Part shown: positions 49,419-58,486 of the stretch, one piece after another | Position numbering within the stretch: the first letter of the stretch is position 1 | Layout of the letters: each line of letters begins with the position of its first letter | Assembly: GCA_023807065.1 (NCBI GenBank) | Contig: JAJJLU010003464.1 | Location: forward strand, 1-64,000 | Direction: 5' to 3' | DNA from: Isotricha intestinalis | Taxonomy: Eukaryota; Ciliophora; Litostomatea; Vestibuliferida; Isotrichidae | Length of the DNA stretch: 64,000 nt | Position numbers and translations under genes: made by a program | The notes under the pieces: model-generated | Database searches by the model: none | Told to the model about the DNA's origin: nothing | Seen by the model: only the letters and a program-made list of their open reading frames with translations

Positions 49419-51842
49419 TTAATTTCCATCTGATAAAAATGGCAAATTATATTTACCAGAATTATAAAACAATATTTTATTCTTTTTAACAACAGGAAGA
49501 ATATTTTTAATTTCATAATGAACAGCATTTTTTCCAATAGAAGAATCAGAAGAAAATTTTGAATTTTTATAATTAATAAGTTTCTTAGTTAAAAATTGTC
49601 TTTTTGAATAATACAATTCATTATTTCTATTTCTACTATTATAAAATTGTGTTGCTGAAGAAATTGAATTGTCCAAAAAAGAAACAGTTTTTTTTCCTGT
49701 ATTTCCAAAAGAAGAAGTCTTTGTTATTGATTTTGGAGAAATAGATTTTTGTAAACGATGATTTTTGGTATTATTAATATTATTAATATTTAAATCTGGC
49801 AAAAATTTATTTGAAGATAATTTTTTCGCACTTAATCTTTTATTATGATAACTATAATTTTTTTCAAGTTTAGCTCTTAATTTTTTATTATTAAAACTTA
49901 TTTTTATATTAGTGCTTTTATTATCAATGTAATTATTGTTTTCTTCATTTATTAAATTATTGTTAATAATAATACTTTTTGATTTAAAATCATTTTGAAA
50001 TTTAGTTTTTTTAGGAGGAATCATAGCATTTTTAACAACATTATTAATAGAAAATTTATTATCTTCTATTAATTTATTTAAATTAAAAATATTTTTAATT
50101 TTTTCTCCTCTGCCACGGATTTTATCATAAATTTTTTTTTGTTCTTCATATAATGGAATAATACTTTTTTTAAAATCTTTATATTTTTCACTAATAAGAT
50201 TAATATTAATTCTAATTAAAGTAGTAAATTCTTTAGTAATTAATAAAGCATTTTTATAATTACATTCAATATTAAAACAACTTTCATAACCAGCAATTCC
50301 ACCTTGAGTTAATTTAGAAATAACTTTTAAATTATTTTTATGAGTGAAAAAATCTTCTTTTGTATAATTAAATTTATTTAAATTTACTAAAGCACATTCA
50401 CCTTGATAAACAACATATAAATAATCCGCTTTATCAAAAGGAGTATAAACAATAGTTTCATTTTCAAAAAATAAAGGTGTAACTTTTCTTAATAATTTTC
50501 CATCTTTTAAATCATTTTTAAAAAGAGGGAAAGTTTTTAATAAAAAATGTAATTTATTAATATCACTTTTTAAAAATTTTTGCGCTAAAATTCTATTAAA
50601 AGGTTCTTTATCTAAATAAAATAAATGACAGTCTTCAAGACAATAAATAGAAGTTGTTCTTGGAATTGAATATACTAATCCCCATTCACCAAAACACATT
50701 CCATTTGTTATTATAAAATTTTCATATTCAAATTCTTTTATAAAATTATCTAATTTAATTCCTTCTAATTTCCCTTCTGGTGTTTGATGATTTGTTATTG
50801 ATTTTATATATTCTTTTTCTTTAAATTCTTCTCTTTTTTTCTTTGTAATATTATAATCTATAATTATACCTTTTATTATTTTTTCTTTCTTTTCTTTTTT
50901 AATTTTTTCTTCTATTTTTTCATCCAGTTCTTCTTCTTCACCTAAGTTATCCTCTATTTTATATATTTTTTTATTTATATTTAGTTTTGCTGTTAAATGT
51001 CTTTTTCTTTCTTTTTCTCTATTTGTTTCTGGAGGTGATAAAGGGAAAATTAATTTTTTGTCATTTTGTTCTTGTTCTTGTTTTTTTTCTTCTTGTTTTT
51101 CTTTTTTATTTTTTAATTTTTTTTTATGCTTTTCTTTATCGGTTATATCATCACTATCAGAATTTTCACTTTTTTCTTCTTCTTCTTCTTCTTCTTCTTC
51201 ATCACTTGAAATAATTTCACAATCAGACATAAAAAGTTCAATAGGAATATTATTCAAAGGTTCAATATATTCTTCATTAATAACATTAGAAGATAAACTT
51301 TCATTTGAAAATTTTCTAAACATATCTATAACTTTAATAGCTCTTATAATAACTTTTCCTTTTATAACTCCATATAATTTATCTGATTTATCATGTTGTC
51401 TAAAAATATATTGTCCTTTTTTAAAATGAGTATGTTGAATATAATTTGATATTTTTTTAATATCATTATGACTTAATCCTTGGAAATGCATATATCTAAT
51501 TAAACCTTTAAATTTTAATAAACAAAAATATATTAATTCTACTTTCCTTACTTCTTTTTTTTTTTTTTCTTCTTCTTTTTTTTTTTGATTTAAATTCTTT
51601 ATGTCATTCATAAATTTAGCTAATTTTTTCTTTGTTAAATTAGATGTTTTTTGTTTTTTTTTATTTGGATTTAAATCTAATATTTCTTTTGATGCTTCTT
51701 CTATTAAAATATCATCATATCCTAAATTGGATTTTTCTATATTCATTAAAATATTTTTTTCATTTAATTGTCTTATTATAACTAGTAAATATTTTGTTAA
51801 TAATACAAAAGCTCTGTTATTCCTAATTTTATATTTATCCAT
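49419..51842 (-). CDS. Cyclic-nucleotide-binding domain protein with acidic insertion
   Basis: The protein has 807 residues and no membrane helices. A cyclic-nucleotide-binding (CNB) domain starts at about 138 (FKKGQYIFRQHDKSDKLYGV). It is interrupted by a charged insertion of about 200 residues (Glu, Lys, Ser, about 172-375), and resumes with the phosphate-binding cassette FGEWGLVYSIPRTTSI (384-399), in which Gly, Glu (E386) and Arg (R395) needed for cNMP binding are present. A second CNB-like domain (about 435-560) has a degenerate cassette (GGIAGYESCF). The C-terminal ~240 residues are basic and Ser/Asn-rich. No kinase domain follows, so it is a stand-alone receptor like a PKA regulatory subunit or a ciliary CNB protein; no inhibitory RRxS motif was found. 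Confidence 0.86.
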   Translation of the reverse strand: MDKYKIRNNRAFVLLTKYLLVIIRQLNEKNILMNIEKSNLGYDDILIEEASKEILDLNPNKKKQKTSNLTKKKLAKFMNDIKNLNQKKKEEEKKKKEVRKVELIYFCLLKFKGLIRYMHFQGLSHNDIKKISNYIQHTHFKKGQYIFRQHDKSDKLYGVIKGKVIIRAIKVIDMFRKFSNESLSSNVINEEYIEPLNNIPIELFMSDCEIISSDEEEEEEEEEKSENSDSDDITDKEKHKKKLKNKKEKQEEKKQEQEQNDKKLIFPLSPPETNREKERKRHLTAKLNINKKIYKIEDNLGEEEELDEKIEEKIKKEKKEKIIKGIIIDYNITKKKREEFKEKEYIKSITNHQTPEGKLEGIKLDNFIKEFEYENFIITNGMCFGEWGLVYSIPRTTSIYCLEDCHLFYLDKEPFNRILAQKFLKSDINKLHFLLKTFPLFKNDLKDGKLLRKVTPLFFENETIVYTPFDKADYLYVVYQGECALVNLNKFNYTKEDFFTHKNNLKVISKLTQGGIAGYESCFNIECNYKNALLITKEFTTLIRININLISEKYKDFKKSIIPLYEEQKKIYDKIRGRGEKIKNIFNLNKLIEDNKFSINNVVKNAMIPPKKTKFQNDFKSKSIIINNNLINEENNNYIDNKSTNIKISFNNKKLRAKLEKNYSYHNKRLSAKKLSSNKFLPDLNINNINNTKNHRLQKSISPKSITKTSSFGNTGKKTVSFLDNSISSATQFYNSRNRNNELYYSKRQFLTKKLINYKNSKFSSDSSIGKNAVHYEIKNILPVVKKNKILFYNSGKYNLPFLSDGN

Positions 51843-51972
51843 TTAATAATAATTATTATAAATTTTATGTTTTTTTAAAATTAATATATGTTATAAAAAT
51901 ATAAAACAATAATTAAATTATAATATAAATATTACATTACTATAAGAGAAATAAAACATCCCAAAATAATAT

Positions 51973-53661
51973 TTAATTTTTATAAGCAATTTTAAAGAAA
52001 ATTTTTTCTAAATGATTCATAGATAAGGGTTTATCAAAGAAGCCATCAGCAGCGCAATCTTGAATATTAATATGTTGAGAACTTTGAAGAAAAATTTTAA
52101 TATCATTCATTTCTAAAATATTTTTAAGTAATTTACAAGTAGTAAAACCATTTAAAAAAGGCATATTCATATCCATAATAATAACATCAATTGGATTATC
52201 TTCAATTAAAAAAGTATATGCAGAATGTAAACATTCAATTCCATTTGGAACATAAAATATATCTGGAAGATTTTTATTATTATTTTCAAAATATTTTATT
52301 ATTAATTTCCTTATTGATAAAGCTGAAAAAGAATCATCGTCACAAATTATTATTCTAATATTATCATTATTTATATTTGTATTCGAGAATAATAAATTTT
52401 TATCTCTTTTTGAATTATTTAATTTTGATTGAGATAAACTTCTTAAAAAATGATTTCTTCCTATATTTATATTAATTAAACTTTTAACAACTCTAATATT
52501 TTTTTTACTTATAATACCTGATTTAATATTTGTTTTAGAAGATATAAAATTATTTCGATTAATATTCATTTTTATATTTAAAATAGAAATATTATTTGTA
52601 GGAAGGGAAAAAGTTGATTGTACTTTTCTATATATATTATTATTTTGATTATAATATAAATTTAATTGATTATCTTGAAATAAATTTTCATTTTCATCAT
52701 CAATAAATTCATCATCATTATAAATTAATGTATTACTGGATTTATTTTCAAAATTAGGATTACAATCTTTTAATCCTGTATTTATTTCATTCATTAAATC
52801 TTTTAAATCATTTAAAAAAAGAGAAGGATCAAATATATTTTCATTATCTTCTATATCAAACCAAAACTTTGAACCTTTACCTCTTTGAGAAGAAAAATGC
52901 ATATTTATATTATTTGAAGATAATATTTCATTACAAATAAATAACCCTAATCCAGAACCATTTTGATTTAAATATTTGTTTTTTTCTAACATATGAAATG
53001 GCTTAAATAATTTTCCCATTTCTTCTTCATTAAATCCAATTCCAGAATCAGATATTTTTATTCTAATATTATTATTTATTTTTTCAACTGATAATTCTAT
53101 AAATCCATTTATTGTAAATTTATATGAATTTGATATTAAATTTATTATTACTTGTTTTAAGCGCATTTCTGAAATTGATTTTATTTTTTTATCTTTGGAA
53201 ATGTTATTTGTGTTTAATTTAATTTCAATGTTTTTTTTCTCAAATTTTGCTCTTGATTGAAACATTTTAACACAGAAATTTAAAGAATTTATTAAATTAA
53301 ATTCATCATTTTCTAATGATTCTTTGTTCATTGACTTAAATTTACCTTCATTTTTACTTATTTGAGTTATTTCATATATTAAATTCATTCCAAAGTCACA
53401 AAGACTTTTTAGAAAATTTAAAGTAGATTTATCTTCATTTTCTTTTTTTTTATTAAATTCATTATTTTGTAATATTAATTCATCTTTATTTTCAATATAT
53501 GAACATATAGTTAAAAAAACATTTTTTAATTCATGTGCACTTTTAGCTAAATATAAAGATTTAATTTTAAATTCATTTTTAATTTCTATTAATAAATCAT
53601 TATTATTTTTAGTTTGTTCTATAGAGTCATTTTTATAATCAGAACCAATAATAGTAGACAT
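51973..53661 (-). CDS. Soluble hybrid histidine kinase with receiver domain
   Basis: The protein has 562 residues. The dimerisation domain carries the phospho-accepting H43 in AKSAHELKNVF. The ATPase domain has an N-box (VIINLISNSYKF, N178), G1 box DSGIGF (205-210) and G2 box NGSGLGL (234-240), ending at about 270. After an Asn/Ser-rich linker, a receiver domain (about 434-560) has the acidic pair DDD near its start, the phospho-acceptor D497 in IIMDMNMPF and K544 in FFDKPLS. All phosphorelay residues are present, so His-to-Asp signalling is expected, passing to a phosphotransfer protein elsewhere. No sensor domain, PAS motif or membrane helix is visible and the N-terminus before H43 is only 42 residues, so the input must come from a partner. 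Confidence 0.93.
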   Translation of the reverse strand: MSTIIGSDYKNDSIEQTKNNNDLLIEIKNEFKIKSLYLAKSAHELKNVFLTICSYIENKDELILQNNEFNKKKENEDKSTLNFLKSLCDFGMNLIYEITQISKNEGKFKSMNKESLENDEFNLINSLNFCVKMFQSRAKFEKKNIEIKLNTNNISKDKKIKSISEMRLKQVIINLISNSYKFTINGFIELSVEKINNNIRIKISDSGIGFNEEEMGKLFKPFHMLEKNKYLNQNGSGLGLFICNEILSSNNINMHFSSQRGKGSKFWFDIEDNENIFDPSLFLNDLKDLMNEINTGLKDCNPNFENKSSNTLIYNDDEFIDDENENLFQDNQLNLYYNQNNNIYRKVQSTFSLPTNNISILNIKMNINRNNFISSKTNIKSGIISKKNIRVVKSLININIGRNHFLRSLSQSKLNNSKRDKNLLFSNTNINNDNIRIIICDDDSFSALSIRKLIIKYFENNNKNLPDIFYVPNGIECLHSAYTFLIEDNPIDVIIMDMNMPFLNGFTTCKLLKNILEMNDIKIFLQSSQHINIQDCAADGFFDKPLSMNHLEKIFFKIAYKN

Positions 53662-53903
53662 TATTCGATAAATAAATTAAATTTTAAAAAAGAAATTTAA
53701 TTTAATAAAAAACTTCAATTTAATTACATTAACAGAAAAAAATTTCATCAAATAATTCATTTTAATAATAATAAAAATAATGTTATTTTCATTGTGAATT
53801 AAAAAATGATAAATATGATTTATTAATAAAATATTATAAATTTATTTTATTTAATTACTCTTTTAATTTTTTGCAATAAATAAATTAATTTAATATTTAA
53901 AAT

Positions 53904-56249
53904 TTATTTATTTATTATTTTCCTTAAAACTGTTTTATTTTGTTTTTTTCTTTTAAACATAAAATTAGGAGGAATTTGTTTTGCTTTAAATCCTTTATCA
54001 TCATAATTATTAATAATATCATTATATTCTTTTTTATTAGAAATAAATTTCTCAAATTCATTATCAAATAATCTAACTTTAAAAATATCAACATTATTTA
54101 ATCTAGTTGAATTAATTCTCCCATGATTTAAATATAAAGCATTTGAAATTTGATCTTTTTTTTTAATAATTTTATTCACATATTCTTTTGTATCTAAATC
54201 ATTAGGTTCTGTAAAAGAAATAGAATTTTTTATATCTTTTTCTATTTTTTTTTTTTCTTCTTCTGTCTTTTTTAACACTAACATTTCTCTTTCTATTGGT
54301 TTAAATTTTATTAAATGAGTTATTTTTTTTTTATTTTCATTAATACTTTTTAATGAATTTCTTTTCTCTTTAATTGAATGTCTTTTCTCTTTAATTGAAT
54401 GTCTTTTCTCTTTTATTGAATGTCTTTTTTCAATACTATTTTTTTCTTTCAAAGAATCGTCAATTTTTGAATTTCTCTTATTATTAATAATAGGTAATTT
54501 AATAATAACATCACTATTATTTACATTTGAATCTTTTTCATTTTTTTCTAAAGAAGAAGAAGAAGAAGAAGATGAAGATGAAGATGAAGAAAAAGAAGAA
54601 TCAGAAAAACTATTATTATTATTACTTTTATCTATTTCTCCGGGATCAATATCATAATTTAAAGATAAATTAGAAGTTATTATTAAAGGAAGAGTTGGTA
54701 ATGACATTCTTTTATTTTTTTTTTTAACTTTGGTATTTAAAAAAAATTTATTTTCTATAAAAACTTGACTTTTCCTTCGTGGAATATCTTTTTGTTTTAC
54801 TATAATTTCTTCTCCTTTTGTATCAAAAAAACTTTTAACATTAATTTTACTTAATTTTCTTTTATTACTATTATGAACTAATGAACTTTCATGAAATTGT
54901 TTAATAACTTTTAATCTATTTAATAATAAATTGATTTTTTTTTTTTCAAATTTTTTGATTTCTTCATCAACATGATTATAAGCTTCTTTAATTTCATTTA
55001 AAATATTAATATCAATAGAAAAATAAGAAACAGAATTTGAAATACAAATAGCATTACAAATAAATTTATGATTATATAAAATATCTTCTAAACCTAATAT
55101 ATCTCCACTACTTGAATGAGTTAAAACAATATCTTCTCCTTTTTCATCTTCAATATCTTCTTTTATTATTGTATGACTTAATTTTCCTATTATTAAATTT
55201 CTTTTTTGTCTTGTTAGATTTGGTGTCACTAATTTAATTTCACCGTCTTGAATAAAATATAATTTTTTCCTTTCTTCTTCACAACTGAAAATAATTTCAT
55301 TTTTATTTTTTTTTTCATTTATAAAATAATTCCAATAATTATTAGTGAATAGTGTTAAACCAATTTGTTTAAAAATTTTCATATTATAAATAAATTCAAT
55401 ATTTTCTCTTTTAATTTTTTCTTGAATTTTTTTCATAGTATATTTATATTGTTCAGCACTTAAAACACCAAAAATAGAATCTTCTTTAACAATAATAGTT
55501 GCAGTTCTTTGATTGTTTTCATTAATTAAAGCAATTTCACCAAAAGAACTTCCTTGACTTAAATCAACAACATTAAAATATCCAATTATTTTTATTGGAT
55601 TTCCATCAATTTCATTTTTTATATTTTCACCATTGATTCTACTTATATATTCTTTAATTGATATTTTTAATGGATTTTCTATTCTTAAACTTTCATCTTT
55701 TATTTCTACTTCTTGTAATTCAAATTTATAAATTGATTTATTTAATATGTATGTTCTTTCTAATAAATGTTTTTCATTGTTATTATATAACATTTTCAAA
55801 TGATTCATATATTGAATTCTATTCATATTAACTGTTAAAGGCTTTGGAACTATAATAGAAACTTTTCCTGATAAAGTTACATAAAATGTTTTTCCTATTT
55901 CACCAACTCTCATTAAAAAATAATTTTTTGGATAAATTTGCATTGTTAAATCAGAACTTATTTTATTTAATACTGCATCTGTTTTTTTTTGGTCTCCTTT
56001 TGTATTTAATATTGATATAAAATTTGGAAGTTGCCTTAAAAATGTATTTACTATAAACACTTCTATTTCTGATTTTTGACTTTTTGATAATATTGATTTT
56101 ATTATTTCTGTTGATTTTTCTGATTTTATTATATCTGATAATATTTGACCATCATGATAATGTTGATTTATTAAATCATAAAATTCTTTTATTGCTGTGT
56201 CATCTACGATGTTTTTTACTGAATGAATTTTTTTTGGAGATTTCATCAT
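53904..56249 (-). CDS. Cyclic-nucleotide-binding domain protein
   Basis: The protein has 781 residues and no membrane helices. The first CNB domain starts near 105 (NYFLMRVGEIGKTFYVTLSG). It contains an insertion of about 95 residues, then the cassette SFGEIALINENNQRTATI (235-252) with G237, E238 and R248 intact, so it should bind cAMP or cGMP. A second CNB-like domain (about 305-430) has a degenerate cassette (GDILGLEDILYN). The C-terminus is Ser-rich and very basic, with a KRHSIKE tandem repeat at about 610-635 containing RHS phosphorylation-like sites. It is related in layout to the 49419-51842 protein, on the same strand with the histidine kinase between. No catalytic domain is present. 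Confidence 0.87.
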   Translation of the reverse strand: MMKSPKKIHSVKNIVDDTAIKEFYDLINQHYHDGQILSDIIKSEKSTEIIKSILSKSQKSEIEVFIVNTFLRQLPNFISILNTKGDQKKTDAVLNKISSDLTMQIYPKNYFLMRVGEIGKTFYVTLSGKVSIIVPKPLTVNMNRIQYMNHLKMLYNNNEKHLLERTYILNKSIYKFELQEVEIKDESLRIENPLKISIKEYISRINGENIKNEIDGNPIKIIGYFNVVDLSQGSSFGEIALINENNQRTATIIVKEDSIFGVLSAEQYKYTMKKIQEKIKRENIEFIYNMKIFKQIGLTLFTNNYWNYFINEKKNKNEIIFSCEEERKKLYFIQDGEIKLVTPNLTRQKRNLIIGKLSHTIIKEDIEDEKGEDIVLTHSSSGDILGLEDILYNHKFICNAICISNSVSYFSIDINILNEIKEAYNHVDEEIKKFEKKKINLLLNRLKVIKQFHESSLVHNSNKRKLSKINVKSFFDTKGEEIIVKQKDIPRRKSQVFIENKFFLNTKVKKKNKRMSLPTLPLIITSNLSLNYDIDPGEIDKSNNNNSFSDSSFSSSSSSSSSSSSSLEKNEKDSNVNNSDVIIKLPIINNKRNSKIDDSLKEKNSIEKRHSIKEKRHSIKEKRHSIKEKRNSLKSINENKKKITHLIKFKPIEREMLVLKKTEEEKKKIEKDIKNSISFTEPNDLDTKEYVNKIIKKKDQISNALYLNHGRINSTRLNNVDIFKVRLFDNEFEKFISNKKEYNDIINNYDDKGFKAKQIPPNFMFKRKKQNKTVLRKIINK
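54361..54423 (-). repeat. 21-bp tandem repeat encoding KRHSIKE
   Basis: Three nearly perfect 21-bp units (plus partial copies at each side) lie inside the CNB gene and keep the frame. Each copy carries an Arg-His-Ser site of a type basophilic kinases favour. Confidence 0.85.
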
Positions 56250-57035
56250 TTTTTTTTTATTGTTTTTACAGGATAATTTTACTTTTAATTTTTTAAAAAT
56301 TTTCCAAAAAACTAATTCATGCGTTCATTTTTAATTTTTAAATAAATGTTTTAATAAGTAGATAATAAATGAATAGTGTAAAATATTTCAGATCATTTAA
56401 GTTCTCTTTGTTCTCTTTTTGTTATTTTATTTTATAAATAGATGAATTAAAATCCATGGGCGTAATACTTTATTCTTTTTTTTTTGTTTTTATATTATTA
56501 TTATAATTTTTTAATCAAAAATAAAATTTGTTAAAGTTGATTTATCTTTAATGAAGATAATAATTTATGTGAAGATATTAGAATATTAATGATAAAAATG
56601 GGGATTTTAATTTTGGTTATATAGACATAAGAATTAAAATTTAGGTTTAAATAATTATTTATTGTATGTAAAAATATATTATTTAATTTCATAAATCTAA
56701 GCTTAATTTATATTTATTTAAATATTAATTATATTAATGATACATTAATTTTAGATTTTTTAAAAATTATACATTTAATCTCAAGAGTTTTTTTATTTAC
56801 TTTTTGAGAAATATATTAATTAATTAAGGTATATATTTTATTTGAAAAAAAACATAAATATAAAAAGTTAATAATCTTTAATTATTATTTATTTAGAAAA
56901 AAAAAATTAAGAATTTTGAAGTTAAATTATCCATATTAAAGTTTTAATATTTTTTTATTTTATTTATAGCTTTTTTATTATTAAATGACATAATTATAAT
57001 ATCTAAGTTATTTTTTATTAATTTATTTTTTTGTT
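56250..57035. other. Intergenic region, nothing supported
   Basis: AT-rich spacer of about 790 bases between two minus-strand genes. A short run on the + strand near 56590 reads NINDKNGDFNF, faintly EF-hand-like, but stops surround it. Confidence 0.4.
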
Positions 57036-58403
57036 TTATTGTATTTTAGATATAAATTCTTCTTTGTTTCTTCTTATTTCATCAACTTTATTTGAACCTG
57101 AATTTAATTGATTTTTTAAATCTTGTATTATAATATCTTTTTCATATAATTTTTTACTCATTGAATTTACAATTTTTCTTTCATCAAAACTTAAATTATG
57201 TTTATTAGAAGTTTCAATTAATTGATTTTTTAAATCAGCAATAATTTTATCTTTTTCTTTAATTTCATTCATAGTATTATTTAAACATTCTCTAATTTGA
57301 ATTTCATTATTATTTAATTGGAAATTATTATTTTGATTATTATTTAAATTACTTTGATTTTTGCTTAAAGTTTTAACTAAAGATTCTAATTCTTCAATTC
57401 GATTTTCTAAATCATTATTTTCTTCTTCAGAAAAACTAATATTATTATTATTAGAATTTAATTGAGCTTGTAATTCTTTAACTTGAGTATTTAATCTAAA
57501 ATTATCAGAAAATAACTTTTGATTTTCACTCATAAAATTATTAACTTGTGAAATTAAATATTTTGCAGCTTCTTCTTTTTGATCTCTATTAAAAAATTCT
57601 GGAATTTGAGATAAAGCATCATTTAATCTATTATTATAATTGTTTAATATTTGATTAAAATTATCAATTTGAATATTAATTTCTTTTTCAAAAACTTCGA
57701 AATCAATTGCAGAATATTTCTTCAATTGATTTTTTAATCTTTTATTTTCTTTAATATAATATTTACTTAAATTGTTAATTTGATTTTGAATATCATCATT
57801 AATATTATTCATTCCGAATAAATTTTTATTAATTGAATTACAAATTTCTTTATAATAATTAACTTGATTTTGTAAGACTGAAATCATATTATCTTTTTCT
57901 TGAAGAATTCTATTAGTCATATCATCAATTTCCATTCGAGATTTATTATTATTTGTTTTTTGAATAGAATATAAATCTAATTTTTTTTGAAGATCTGAAG
58001 CATAAACCATTAAAGCATTGTGTTTAGCATTTAATTTTGAATATTCTTCACTTAATTGATCAAATAATTCTGTCATTTTTTTCAATTCATTATTTTTATT
58101 TTCTAATTCTTTCATTATATCATTTTTATTATATGATGTTATTTCATTATTATATTCATCACTTTTATTCTTAAATGTCATATTATCTATACTCTTTAAT
58201 ATATTTATTCTCTCTTCTTCTTCGTTTATTATTGGATTTATTTTTTGAAATGGAAATGTATTATTTGTGATTCCCTCATTTTCATTATAATTTATATTTT
58301 TGAAAAAATTTTTATTTTTTAAATGATTTATTGTCGCTGGTCTTATATTATTTTCATTAACTAAAGTTATTTTCCCATCTTGAATAGATTTAAAACTGTT
58401 CAT
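57036..58403 (-). CDS. Long coiled-coil protein, unknown function
   Basis: The ATG at 58401-58403 is chosen (455 residues, starting MNSFKSIQDGK). The frame extends upstream to 58529, but that part is Phe/Tyr-rich, reads through the divergent CDPK start (58487) and is unlikely to be coding. After an Asn-rich N-terminus, residues about 95-445 are mostly coiled coil with Glu, Lys, Gln and Asn, including repeated LKNQL motifs (IADLKNQL, IQDLKNQL). There is no membrane segment or catalytic motif. Likely a structural or centrosomal/ciliary rod protein, by composition only. Divergent from the CDPK gene by 83 bases. Confidence 0.8.
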   Translation of the reverse strand: MNSFKSIQDGKITLVNENNIRPATINHLKNKNFFKNINYNENEGITNNTFPFQKINPIINEEEERINILKSIDNMTFKNKSDEYNNEITSYNKNDIMKELENKNNELKKMTELFDQLSEEYSKLNAKHNALMVYASDLQKKLDLYSIQKTNNNKSRMEIDDMTNRILQEKDNMISVLQNQVNYYKEICNSINKNLFGMNNINDDIQNQINNLSKYYIKENKRLKNQLKKYSAIDFEVFEKEINIQIDNFNQILNNYNNRLNDALSQIPEFFNRDQKEEAAKYLISQVNNFMSENQKLFSDNFRLNTQVKELQAQLNSNNNNISFSEEENNDLENRIEELESLVKTLSKNQSNLNNNQNNNFQLNNNEIQIRECLNNTMNEIKEKDKIIADLKNQLIETSNKHNLSFDERKIVNSMSKKLYEKDIIIQDLKNQLNSGSNKVDEIRRNKEEFISKIQ

Positions 58404-58486
58404 TTTATTAAAAAAAATAACTGAATAACAATAAAAAATTTTTACAAAAAAAATATACAAAAAAAAATAAATTTTTTTTCTTTTAA

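Noticed and set aside
56590..56640. EF-hand-like run on the + strand
   Set aside because: Only about a dozen codons between stops; not supported as a gene or relic.
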